Source: Mesocentrotus franciscanus
Lineage: Eukaryota; Echinodermata; Echinoidea; Camarodonta; Strongylocentrotidae
Reading direction: 5' to 3'
DNA length: 64,000 nt
Assembly (NCBI GenBank): GCA_037976565.1
Contig: CP137672.1
Span: 18,066,335-18,130,334, forward strand
Position 1 is the stretch's first letter. Each line of letters starts with the position of its first letter. The notes beneath the pieces are model-generated. The model ran no database searches, was not told where the DNA came from, and saw only the letters and a list, made by a program, of their open reading frames with translations. This document shows, one piece after another, positions 20,100 to 33,100 of the stretch. Both the position numbers and the translations under genes were made by a program.

Positions 20100-21640
20100 A
20101 ATATTGCTCTACATAACAAATCTGCCATAGCCTTTAGAAATATGTGAGAGGAAGAGTTGATACGGTACTCGCTCGTATTGTATTTGAAACAGAAAATTAT
20201 TTTTCACCTATAAAATGTACTCATAAAAGAAAGGGTCAACGTTAGGAATTTTTAGGAAGTGTCTCGTTTGAATGAAATATTGCTTCAGACCATGATTTAC
20301 GTCGCTCGCAAATAAATATTCATACCAAAAACGTTCAACTGCAAAGTACATGTATGATGCTTAAACAGTATCTTGGGCTATGTAAAGAGAGAAACAAACA
20401 TCGAAATAATTTCTGATAATAGAATTACAATGTAGGGGTATACACTGTATACCAATGTCTAAAAAATTGTATAATATCGCTTTGAGGTTTCCCTTTGTAG
20501 GTGCTTCTTTTTTCCCAGAATGCACGGAACATGAATATTTTCTCACGAATTGGACCCCTCCCTCGCCGGCTGGATCCGCCCCTGGGGGCAATTGAGTTGT
20601 GAACAATGGCAAGACGCATAACATCTGTTTCCAAGCGAATGCTTTGATATACGTGTATAATTACAATACATATACTATATATAATATATCTTGTTTAAAT
20701 ATAGACCGCTTTGTAATAAATAAATCATTTATTAAATATAAATTTAAATATTACCCAGAACGCACAGCAGGTTCTTGAGACACGGAATATTGTAAAATGC
20801 TGTCGTTTAGAAATGTTAAATCTGCCAAAGAGATGCACGGCCCTACGTGTTATCAGTGTCTGTAATATGGTGTAATATTCAAGCCCTAAAAAATTTTCTT
20901 TCAAAATGATCATGAAGTGCCTCAAAAAGTAAAAATCTTTGAGTGACCGGTTTTACCATACTAATTTTTCCCAATAGACTGTAGTGTTATAAAAACCGTT
21001 AGGAAAACTTAAAATTTGATTTCGATTTCCAATCATAAATATCTTGATAATCAGACAGGCGATCGGTTTGTAAAAGTCATGGGATTCCTGACTGACCTAA
21101 AGGTTTATAATTATGATTGCAGCATGAGCTAAATCCAGGATTTTGTTTCAGAATCTGAGGAAATGTTACCGAGTCACTTTAACGTGTTCAGGGGACCTCC
21201 CTGCACAATTTCTAGGTGGACAACCTTTGCAATATGCTGCTGGAAAAAAATGGCCGCCATGTATAACTACTGTTGTACAATTCTGTGGATTACTTTTTAA
21301 CAGTACCTCATTTTACCATGTGTTAGGTGTCATATGAAAAACAAATAAATTTCCTTCAAGATGATACCTCATTCATTAGGTTTATTGATGATTTGCAAAA
21401 TAATTTTGAGCCAAGAATGTAATTTTTTACAATTTTTTTCAAAAATAAGAATTGCGCCAAAATACATATTTCTCCATATTTAATCGATTATGATGCTAAC
21501 TGATTTTAAACTTGCTAAAAAACTGTTCAGAAACATGGTTGATATCATATCTGAAGTCAAAGTATATAGCCTTTCTAACTCAAAAGTTATAGCGCTGTAA
21601 AGTTGACACTTTCGAATCTTCGAACTGTCGAATCTCATTA
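20100..21640. other. No gene seen
   Basis: AT-rich intergenic sequence between A and B. It includes the 20584-20755 copy of the dispersed repeat at 11340 and a fragment of a CCGGCTGGATCCGCCCCTGG-ended element near 20565. Open frames are short and without domains. Confidence 0.5.
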
Positions 21641-21649
21641 TTGGCGGAA

Positions 21650-22612
21650 ATGTCATTGCAAAGGTTGTTAATATGCAGTTTTTAGGTGTTATTTTGAACG
21701 AATATCTTTCTTGGAAGCCCCATCTTACCTCAATTTGTTCTAAAATATCACGATCCATTGGTGTTCTCTCTAAATTAAGACTTTTTGTGCCCCAGTCCAT
21801 TTTGACCACTCTCTACAATAGCATTATACTCCCTCATTTCAATTACTGTAATACTGTCTGGGGTCACACCTTTAAAACTCATTTAGACAAATTATGCATT
21901 TTACAAAAAAAAGCAATACGAATTATCTTTAACGCTCCCTTCAATAGTCATACATATCCTTTGTTCTCACAGTCTAATATATTACCATTAAAGGACCTGA
22001 TAACCTTGAATTCCCTTGTGTTTATGTATAAATTTCATGCCAAAATCTTGCCTTCTCTCTTTAGCGATATGTTTGTTTTGAATTCCTCAATTCATTCTTT
22101 CCATACTCGCCAAAGTAATTTAATACACTTACCTCGGGTTCGCTCTTCCGTTGCCTCAAATTCATTTAAAACTCACTTTCCTAAGTTATGGAATAAACTC
22201 CCCAACGATATTAAAAACAGTTCAACTCTTTCCAGATTTAAAAAGCTAAGCAGGGAAATCTTAAAATCTTAACTTCTTTATAATATGTTCTTAAAATTCT
22301 TGTTCGCTCTTCTTTTCTCTTTGCCCTCATATATACATATACATGTAGATATAGATTTTGCTGCTGCTGCAAGAAGTGTACTTTTCTTTTTTGCCCTTGT
22401 TTTTATTGTTTATATTAATGTTCAGATTTTCTTTGTATAAGTATTGCTGATCTTTTTATGTATTTTAATTTGGTGGCCCCTTTTTATAAGCTCTGCTTTC
22501 TCCGGGGTCACCAAACCATCATTGTGTTCTGCTAAAATTTCGATGTAACTTATTCTGATTGTATATATATTTTGATGGTTGAACCAATAAATGAATTGAA
22601 TTGAATTGAACT
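21650..22612 (+). mobile_element. 5'-truncated non-LTR retrotransposon, 3' end
   Basis: Begins within the RT thumb region (21673) and continues through a 3' UTR to a short-period tail (TGAATTGAATTGAATTGAA) at about 22595-22612. 5' truncation and a simple 3' tail are typical of CR1/L2-like elements. Confidence 0.75.
21673..22272 (+). pseudogene. Reverse transcriptase C-terminal region of a non-LTR element
   Basis: 199 open codons starting MQFLGVILNEYLSWKPHL, then LYNSIILPHFNYCNTVWG and FPKLWNKLPNDIKNS. These are the usual C-terminal signatures of CR1/L2/Jockey-type RT proteins. The polymerase core is missing, so the copy is dead despite the long open frame. Confidence 0.8.
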
Positions 22613-23020
22613 TTGTTATTAGCCATAATGGCAAATTTGGTTGCTAAGGGCTGGATTCTCCTTAGCAACGGTAACAAAGTGACGTGAAAAATAGAATATA
22701 TCGCGAGAAATTGCTATCACCAAGCAGATGACTACTTTGATAGGAAGTATGATGTCAGATGAAGCATTTTCATCATATTTTAATGATATATATCGCTAAG
22801 TTCCCGTTGCTATGGTAATAACATGCCTAGCAACCGAGATATAATGTGTTCTCAGAGTCAAATTAGGATATAGGTAAACAAAATACATAAAATAAGACCT
22901 GTTCCAAGTGACAGACATAATTTACCGTCTTAAACATGATAGTGCATGGTGTGGTTCAGAACTTTCACCCACCCCCTCCCTCCATTGAAATGCCCACTCC
23001 CCATGATGTGTTCATAATGT
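22613..23020. other. No gene seen
   Basis: AT-rich flank between the retrotransposon tail and an M1-family fragment (23022-23280). Confidence 0.5.
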
Positions 23021-23021
23021 G

Positions 23022-23280
23022 TTCATGAACACAATAATCATGTCCTACACAATCATCGTGTCCTACACAACATGCTGCCCCCATTCCAAAATTACTTTTG
23101 ATGGATAAGAAATTTGGCCCAGTCTTGGTAAAAGTAACAAGCACTGTACACAGAACGACGTATATGGGACTACATAAGCATGTGGCATAAAAATGGGGAC
23201 TCATTTTTAAGCTGTTACTTGTCATATTAAGAATTTGAAGGCATTTGAAGAGCCATGCTTTTCCAAGAAATATTTACAGT
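23022..23280. mobile_element. M1 MITE family fragment, diverged
   Basis: Contains AAATTTGGCCCAGTCTTGG (as in 26995-27015 reverse and 51525-51545), GCACTGTACACAGAA and ATGCTTTTCC. No clear ends, so probably truncated. Confidence 0.55.
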
Positions 23281-23579
23281 GTATAGTGTGTTGAAAAGAC
23301 ACGTAAAATAGATTTTGAGATCTATCGTGTCTACTAATTTTTTTGTTATCTTATTGTTTAACATTTTACTTCTATTGACATCAGGAACTCCTGATGAGAA
23401 TAATTTAACTTTGCATTTATTGCTTTATATATAGATTGTCGATTTGAAACACTGGTTGTTATTGGAAACATATGAATTGAAAAAAAGAGAGTACGAGAGG
23501 GAGGTGGAGAAGAAGAGATATCGAATAGGTAGAGATATAGAATAGTAAGAGATAGAGAAGACAAAGACTAAATGAGGCA

Positions 23580-23716
23580 GGAGAGAGAGAGAGAGATGGA
23601 GAGAGACGAAGACGAAAAGGAGGAAAAGCAATGTGAAAGGAAGACAGGCAAGAGAGAAAGAGAGGGAGAGAGAGAGAGAGAGTGGGAGAAGAGATATATA
23701 TATATATATATATATA
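23580..23716. repeat. GA-rich tract followed by TA repeat
   Basis: Interrupted GAGAGA over about 110 bp, then (TA)12. Ser/Leu-rich frames on the other strand are low complexity. Confidence 0.9.
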
Positions 23717-24204
23717 AGCACGCATACACAGTAACATGAACATAGGCAATGAAAAAGAGGATACACTTTATAACTTGAATTGACACTTGTTCTTATTCTT
23801 TCACTTGTATGTTCCATATATGTCATAAGCCTTGACGAAACTCATTCATTTCATCACAAACATGAAAAATCACAACAAATTAAAAGTTTATGAATAATTT
23901 TGAGCACAACTGTAGCTATAAAACTACTCATACTTATCGATTTCATATATTCATGTGTAATAATCTATGTGCTGTGTCATGAAAAAAAGATCCCGATTAT
24001 AATGTAAACCTTATAATTTTTTTTACTTTAAATGTTTGCATAAGATTCTTTAGTGAACATATGCAGAATAACATGCAAAAAGTTATATTTAGACATTTTC
24101 CGACTATTTGATAAACATGGGCAAAGGAAGACATTAGGAAGATTTTTCTATTTATTGTACTTATTTGAACAATGTTTAAAGAGGGCGACCTTTCATACGG
24201 GGAG

Positions 24205-24300
24205 ATGTGAGTTGGTCTAGCGGCACGTTCACTTGGTCAGCTCTCTGTCTACGCTTACAAACTGGCTCAGGCGACCCCAGTTCGTAACTGGTTTTCGGCT
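24205..24300 (+). repeat. Possible tRNA-related SINE fragment
   Basis: GAGTTGGTCTAGCGGCACGT resembles an A box and CCCAGTTCGTAACTGG a weak B box about 60 nt later. Diverged. Confidence 0.3.
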
Positions 24301-24649
24301 CGTATAGGGAAACTCATTATGTGCTCTCGTTGAATTTTACGTGCATTTCAAACTTTCATTCTCACGCCACATCTCTCTGTCCCTCTCTGTCTGTCTCTCT
24401 ATTTTTTCCCATCGATATTTATCACTCTCTCGCTGTCTATTTCTCATTTCTTTCAATCTCTTTCTCTCTCTCTTGCTATCTTGAACAATCACCAGTTCTC
24501 CATACATCACTTTCTAAGTCCCCGTCGCTCCCCATACCCTACTCCCTTTCTCCTTTTGTTTACTTTCTCACCGAGTCTCTAGCTGCCAATATTCTTCAAG
24601 CTTGCCTACCTTATACTTCAACCAAAATTGTTGGCTGATATTTAATACA

Positions 24650-26030
24650 AATAATACAAAGGCCTATGCATATCTTTAGATGGAGAGGGAACAAAATATT
24701 TTTCCTCAGCTCGATCCAAGGCCTAATAACATATATAAACTGAACGGGATACAATTGTGATTTTAGTCAACCGGAAACACTGGGGCAAGCAAGTCTCGAA
24801 ATGGCACGCTAGATGCAATCGGCTATTCTCCTTCCAAAGCTTTAGGTAAATGGCGTTCAACACATGGGAAATACATTAATAGACATGTTAATAATAAAGT
24901 AATATGCATCTTTTGTTTTCTCAATTATAGACTTTATTAATTAAAAGAATAAGGATTTACAATATAAACACAAGATTGTCTACTAAATTCAAGTGAAATT
25001 AAAAATGTATTTGAAGATGTCTGTCTACTGGATAACGCATGCCTACACACGATCTGTCATTTTGATGCGTCAGCCGGATCCATTAAGTTGAATTATTGGC
25101 TCATGCGCTATTTGCCTTCAAATGTTTTGTTAGTGTAGGTAAGAGCGCAATCGAAATGATGCCAATATCAAATTGTAACAACCTTTTATGTTTGTTGATA
25201 TTTATATAATATTGGATGGCTTTGAGTGTGATTTCAAGAATATATTGCTCGAGCTATGACAATATTGGACGAGTCGGAGACGAGTCTAATATTGTCTTAG
25301 CGAGAGCAATATATTCTTGTATCACACGAAAACAAAGACATACAATATTTGTATTATTATCTATATTAGTCCTAGCGAAATAACAAAATTTGACTTACAT
25401 TGGTAAATATGGCTTTGTTTTCGTGTGATATCGATAGTTGAAGTTCCCGGATGACTGAGCAATACAAAAACAATATTAGTCAGTCATCTGGGTACTGCGC
25501 TAACGACATTGAATACACTGATGTATTGTACCACTTGGAAGCCTTATATAGATAATAATATTTATTATCACGCAAGTCTAGTCTTAACTATTACATTTTT
25601 ATTTTGTTTAACATTTATTTTATAGTGGAAATACAAAATAAAAAGAAGAACCTCCAAAAAAACTGAGATTGCATTGGTTGAGTGAAGCTGGGAACAGACT
25701 GAATAAATATAATGCCATTATAATTTTTTTTGTTACTGGAAATACACAAAAGTAGTATATGAATATACACAGATCTAACACAAAATAGAGCCATTTGCAC
25801 TACAATCCAAACATCGCACTTCACTTTTATTATGAATACGCTGTTAGACCCCTTTCAGATATGGAACTACAAAACCGCGGCGTTTTTTTTAAACGCTGCC
25901 GTAAAGTGCGATACGCGTCACATTTCTGCATGTTATTAAACATAGTTTAGTGGATATGCGCAAGTCTTTTGTTGCGCGTAGTTGCCATTCTTGTACACTT
26001 AAAAAATCCCGCGTCTATCTGAATGAGCAT
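24650..26030. other. No gene seen; one long imperfect palindrome
   Basis: AT-rich intergenic sequence downstream of gene B. A stem-loop lies at 25233-25322 (AAGAATATATTGCTCGAGC ... GCGAGAGCAATATATTCTT). A second pair of inverted segments lies near 25322-25432 (ATCACACGAAAACAAAG ... CTTTGTTTTCGTGTGAT). Confidence 0.6.
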
Positions 26031-26155
26031 TTATGGTGGGCTTAGCTCTGGAACTTCGCCATTTACAAAAATGAAATGGGTCTTAATGGTGGCAGTACGT
26101 AATGAGGATTTGTTTCCAGAAACAGAACGTGTCATGATCTCAGTCTTCGGAAGGT

Positions 26156-26305
26156 CTACTTTGCGAGCGAATCTCTCCAAGCATATAACTTAACACTGGT
26201 CTCATCGAAAGCTGGCTGGAGAAGAGCCTTCACTCTATTCATGTACCCCTTCATCTGGAGATTGTCTTTAAAGATGTCACGACCGTTCACGGTGAACTGT
26301 GCGAA
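26156..26305 (-). CDS. GSTT gene B exon 5 (terminal)
   Basis: 150 nt with TAG at 26158-26156. It begins FAQFTVNGRD and ends AWRDSLAK, the same ending as gene A. Acceptor tatacag. Confidence 0.88.
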   Translation of the reverse strand, partial: FAQFTVNGRDIFKDNLQMKGYMNRVKALLQPAFDETSVKLYAWRDSLAK

Positions 26306-27340
26306 CTGTATAAATAGTTTGACAAAAAGAAAAGAAAAAAGATGTTATACGACAAATACCAAATACAAAAACAAAAACACGATTATGAATCGTCTGCCAA
26401 GTGTGGGTTTCTGACAGGTCTGTAATTACAGGCATACGAGGAGGTCGGGCGAGTGGGGGGTCTGCTGCCCCGAATATTTGAAATTAACCATTTCAACCGC
26501 CGCCTGACACTAGGCATCCATCTCCTCATATTTGGGTAACCGCTACCAGTGAGGTGCATTATTTGAATTACAAATTCAAATCTAGTATGTTTTGATGACA
26601 AAATTATACAGATTAGAGGTTGGAAAATTGATATTAGGTCAAGTCATTTCAGCCCCCCTCCCCCACACTGGCGAACTTTGGCTCGTACGCCTATTCGATG
26701 CAGTCATTCGTTATTACTTTTTGAATGAATTATGTACTATAACAATTCGATGTATTTAAAGAGAAGGTTGAGTTCTGGGAAGAGGTGAAAAATAATTTGT
26801 GAGCGTTATCATTGTTATTATGCAAGTGTGGAAGAACATCAGATACAAAATGTTCCCTGAAAAGCATGGCTCTTCAAATGCCTTCATATTCTAAATATGG
26901 CATGTAACAGCATAAAAATCGGGACGGATTTTTATGCCACATGTTCATGTAGTCCCATATACATCTTTCTGTGTACAGTGCTTGTAACTTTACCAAGACT
27001 GGGCCAAATTTCTTATCATTTTGATGATTCCAGAACCTTGCAGTACACACAAATACTTATATGCTAGATGATCAACCTCTCTGATCATTTCCACACCTTT
27101 TCTTTCACAATGCAATCGCATGACCAGAACTCAACCTTCTCTTTAATGAGAAGTTTGTCACAAACTAATTTGCGAGAAAATGTCGAGTGGAAAACATTCA
27201 ATAATCTAATTCGGAAATCTGTCTTGCCGACTAGTAATTGCAGGTAGTTCGAAATTTGCTGACAGGTAGGTTGAAGGAAGGGTTCCATCTCTAATTACTA
27301 TACACTTACTGGCTTTCCTTTTGAATGTAATCTCAGGTAA

Positions 27341-27396
<56 letters not shown>

Positions 27397-30057
27397 TAAT
27401 AATAATAATAATAAAAATAATAATAATAATAGCGCGCATATGCATCCCAGGGGGTGCTCAAGACGTGTGTGTGTGTGTGTGTGTGTAATTGGGTTTTTAC
27501 AGACGTGTATCAATCAGATATGATTATTTACGTCTGGGGACTGACCTTTAACGTCACCATCCGAAAGACGAAATACGCCTACATACTACTGCTTTTAACC
27601 TGGCTTTAGCCAAGCTGCCCTAATTAAGACACAATGTACCCATTTACATTTTACTACACCTGAGTAGAGAGTATGGCTTAAGCCAAGCTGCCCTAATTAA
27701 GACACAATGTACCCATTTACATTTTACTACACCTGAGTAGAGAGTATCAAATGCAGATTACTGCCTTTTAAAAGGACGTTTAATTAGGGCTGCGGCGGGA
27801 CTCGAACCGGAAACTAGGTGATCCATAATCTGGTGACGTATCCAATGGACTTCGACACCCAGGGGCGCCGGAAGTTGGGGTAGGGGGCGGTTGCCCCCAA
27901 TCTAAAAGGTTTGTGGAGGGGGCAAAACGCATTTTCGCCCCCCCAAAAAGCCCCCCCCCGAAAACAAATCAGCAGTAAAGGAGTAAAAATGGTTTGTAGG
28001 CCTACTTTTATGAGGTATCTAAAAAATGTGCTCATCTGACCTTAATCAAATTCTAAAATACCTGAGCTTACGGGGGCTCCGCCCCCTGGACTCCACCAGG
28101 GGCCCTAAGACGAGCCCCTGAATGCTCATCTGACCATTATTAAATGCCTAAAATCCATGAGGTTCATGGGGCTCAGCCCCCTGGACCCCACTCCAATAAG
28201 TGACCTGCCAGTGTCACAAATATCTCAAATATCTCACAAGGTATCTAAATATGCTTATCTGACCGTAATTTAATGCCTAAAACCCCTGAGCTTCCAGGGG
28301 CTCCGCCCCTTGACTCCCCGTCGGGGCACTTTGAAAAACGTTCCGCGGGATCTGGATGTAACATGTAAGAGTGTGGGTGATGCAGATTTTTCTTCTGCCC
28401 CCAAATGTTTTTACTCATAACGCCACTGCCCCTGAAAGGTGAGCGCCCTGGAATGTTTCCCCCCCCCCCTTGATCCCGAACTGCTTCCGGCGCGCCTGAC
28501 GACACCCCTAAAAAGGCCTATACGTTACATAAGTAAACATTACCTCACAAACAGCCATAATATCACCGATCGATATCCGATTGCCACAGAGGAAGTAATT
28601 ATCTTTCAGGAAACACGTCTCGATCTTGTCCAGACCTTGCTTGAGATTCTTTGCCTCAGTCTTGATTTTTTCCTGATCCAAAACGGGAGCAAATACCTGA
28701 AAACCAAGGAAAGAATATTACAGTTTGGGGGTTGATATCTGTATGTCTATAGTGTGTCACTTTCCTTGAGAACGTTTTGAAAAAATATCTCTCATTATCT
28801 CCATTCATTGACAGTGTTTATGGCAAATAGAGGCAGGGGTAAAGATAAAGCAATTGCTTTAAAACGTTGATTGAAAAAAGGGCATTTGCTAAAAAAACGG
28901 ATGTTAGCCGTATGAATAGAAGAACTTAGTACTTTTACTTCCGAGAAGATCGGATTGTCGCCAAGCATTGTTTGAGAAGATCGGCCGAACATCAGCTCGA
29001 GTTGGAAAATATATTCAGCATAAAGAATGGAGAGAGAGAGAGACAGGCAAAGAGAAGGAATAAATAAATAAAGAGGGACCGGATAGAAGAAAGAGAAAGA
29101 TAAAGAGAGAAAGAGAGAGAGAGAGAGAGAGAAGGGTGTGTGGGATGAGACAAGGGTAGTGGAATGAAAGGGAATACAAGTTGGCATAGTAGAGAAAACA
29201 TGAAATCGGAGGACGGTTATGGAAGGCCAAATGCCTAATAATTCGATAAACTCAGTTTTTCGAGAGAAAAAAAACAATGTTTATCGCGAAAAGGTCAGTT
29301 CATGAGTTGATATGCAGAGCTTTCGCTCGAAAAAAGCCTCATTTCCCGGCGAAAAAAAAATCGGCAATGAACTATTGGCCATTTGACTTGCCAAAGACTT
29401 CATATTTCACAACGTAGTTTCTATCATACCTCAGCCACGAAGAGTGCCATACACTTGCCCCTAGTGCCTGTATGATGAAAGGCGATGTACTCATCCACAC
29501 GTGCACGGGACATCGTGTCCTTAGGGTACCAATTATCCTCAATCTTGTCGGCATACTTGGTGATCAGGTAATGGAATATAGCCACCCTGCGAAAAAATAG
29601 CCAACAGAATTAAAGAATAAAATATAGCGACCCTGCGGGAATAATAGCCAAAACGATTATGGAATTGATTGTACCCACTCTGCGAAAAGAATAGCCAAAA
29701 CAATTATAGAATGGAATATAGCCACCATGCGAAAAGAATAGCCAACATAATTAAAAAACGAAATCCAGCAACTATGCGAAAAAAACCTAAAAAACAAAGA
29801 ACAAAACAAAGACGAAATATAGCAAATCTGCGAAAGAATTAAAAGTCAAAATACGAAACAAAGAACGGAATATAGCGACTCTGCGAACGTGTAGTCAAAA
29901 CAAATATAGGGGAGATATCACCCAAAAGGTCATACAATACCGTTAAGGGTATTTTATTTTTTAATATGGACTTAACGTGTTGCTGTTTGGAATTGGTCCT
30001 GCTTGTGGTATATATTATATACCTCACATTAAGACAACCATTGCTGTTCTTATACTA

Positions 30058-30116
<59 letters not shown>

Positions 30117-33100
30117 TTACTATTACTACTACAACTACTACTACCACCACTACCACACATAGTACTACTACCTCAAATTCTTCTACTACGGCATGAATAC
30201 TTCCACTTCTACTATTACTACTACTACTACTACTACTACTACTAAAGCCTCTTGTCGATGGCCCTGGCGCTGTTGGAGTCTGTAAATTATGGCGAGCGAA
30301 GCGAGCAAGAAACGAGGTGCTTGCGCCGAGGGCCTCTTAAAGCTCAAGTCCACTCACTCAAATTACTTTCAATAGAACCAGAAAAATCAGACAAACCAAT
30401 CAAAAAAGTTTGAGCAAAATCGGATAACTAATAAGAAAGTTATGAAATTGTAATGACATGAACAACTTTGAAAATCACTACACAAATTGGCAACTCACTC
30501 ATGAGTCTGTGACGTATGGTCCTCACTATCCACTAATTATTTTTTTATATTAATAATATAAATTTCCTATTTTCCCCCTAATAATCTTATTTCTTCACAC
30601 CAGCATCCAAGTTAGATTGTTATAGTAATATGTTTTTGTGTGGATGCACAAATAAAGAGTAATTTTTGTCCAGTTAAATCATGAAAAATTGAATTTTGAT
30701 AAACTATTTATATAAAAATCAATAATTATGAAATACAATATTCAGAAAAAGGTATCGATTCTCCAACAGCGCCAGGGTCATCGACAAGAGGCTACTACTA
30801 CTACTACAACTAGGAATACTTTTTCTTATTTCTACCATTACTCCCGGTGCGAAGTGAAAGAGTTATAATTTTATGTTTAGATAATACATTTGAAATTATG
30901 ATCATGCTAGGTCTATAGCGCTTGTAATTCTGCAATATTCCTCAAATTTGCATGATACAGTACTCTTGTTTTGTCACATAAGAAACACACGCATGGCAGG
31001 GAAAAGCAAAAGAGAAACAATTCTTACATTTCACCGAGGTAGAAATCACCATCTTTCAGTCCTGGAAGTGTTTGGAGAGGGAACCTGTCCGCGAACTCTG
31101 GCTTCTTGTGCTCGCCTTAAAAATGAAAATAAACACATTTACATTTAATTGGTTATTCTTAATTCCTTGGCATTGACATCATTGTGTTACCCAAATTGTT
31201 CTTAACGGTTCAATAGGGGATTAACGACCTATAATCCATCAGTATATGCTCATTCAATCAGCACTGGAACTGTTTGGAGATGAAACTTGTCCGCGTACTA
31301 GGGCTTATTGTGCTCGCTCTAAAATGATAGTAAACACGTTAACATTTGAATATTTAGGGCTTCTTGTGCTCGCTCTAAAATAAAAGTAAACAAATACATT
31401 TGAATATTTATTTCTCATTGGCATTAGTGTCATGTGTTGGACTGTTTAAGACACAATAGGGCATTAACGACCTATTATTCTTAACTGTGGGCTTATTCGA
31501 TCAGGGGGTTGGTGGGGGAGGATAACACCTGTAGCAGAGTATATTTTCCTTTTCTGTACGCCAACTTTGCACTGAGCCATGACATCTAGGTACTTAAGGG
31601 TGTCTCAATGAAAACAAAAGTCTACCGGACTTTATCGAAAAAGGTGACGCAAAATAAAGCAATGATGATAAGAAGAAGGAGCAAATCAACAACAACACTA
31701 ATAATAATAACTAAAACAACGATAATAACAACAACAATAATAACAACAACAATAATAATGATAAATATAATAACAACAACAACAATAACAAAAATACTAC
31801 TACTTCTACTACTAATAATGATAGTAATAACAATAAATAAAGTCAATGATACAAACAGAAATATCAACAAACATCAAACTTTGTCTGGACAGAATATTGG
31901 CTTTACTAATCATAACATGAATAACATCTGAAGCACTCCCAGCTTCCCCCATTCCAGGATGAGTATCCATCCACCCCCGTCTCAAAGATTTTGTGCAAAG
32001 GAACTTTTACAAGAATCACAATAGGCAGTTAGGCACAGTGACAGTGTTTGATAAAGAGCTTACACGAAACGAGAGGGTTCTATTGCTGGTTGGTTGGTTG
32101 TTAAGACGGTCTTAGTGACGCTACACAAAGAATCCGATCATGTCCTTACTGACCCATCTCAGACAGGTTTGAAAAACAAGATGATCTTCAAACTTCATAC
32201 TAAGAAGGGTAAAGGAAAATGTTTAGTTTTATTGAGATTGCGAATGACTAAGCAATATTTCTGCTTAAGAAGAATTCGATTAGAAGGACAAAAAAAAAAA
32301 CAACAACACACACAACAGGTTTGGATGGTTATACAAAGCAACGATTTGAGGACAATCGATGATAACGATCTGAATTGTGCCTTTGTAGGACGTATGCTAG
32401 TCGATTTATGATAATGAATATTCAGCAATAATTTCTCGGATCCCACATATTTTCTAAACTTAGACCAATTTATTTTAATCAAACTCTTCTCAAATTCTTG
32501 ACATGGGACCAGCCCTGAAAAATAGGAGGAAAGTATTTGTGTACTGTTTACTGTCTAAGAGATATTTTCGGTGGTATTTATCTTCAATTTGTTATTGATT
32601 TTATTCATTGATGTTTAAGAAGAAAAGAAGAAAAGAGAGTATAGTGATGACCAAAATAATCCACCTTAGTAACATCCAACAGACCGATACCAGGGGAGAA
32701 AAAACCGAATGATAATCGACATAATACAAATTACATTACCTCTAAATATAGTGGTCATGATTTTATTGACTGTCGGTTAGCCTGGACCGAGTTGGCGGTG
32801 TGACTTGGGTATGTAAGTGATCAGCAAACATCATGTAGGAAAGGGTGGTGAGGAAAATAAATAGGAGAAAACAAAACTTGAGTCCCAATATCCCCATAAG
32901 GACACATCTTCATTAACATCGATTAACACTGAGGGTTGTGCTATAACACTACTATTCCCCCGTAATTAAAAAGAAAAAGAAAAATCATCTGGAAGGTACA
33001 TGCACGGCTTTTTCTTTGCGTTTCCTAATTTTTGTTTTCATCGCAACCCCCCCCCCCCGGATGCCCATCTTTGATTAGACCTTGGTTAAGTTGAAAAGCA

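Noticed and set aside
29372..29554. 60-codon frame over gene B exon 3
   Set aside because: It is the wrong frame of exon 3; the true frame keeps the GSTT motifs and ends at GAG|gtatga.
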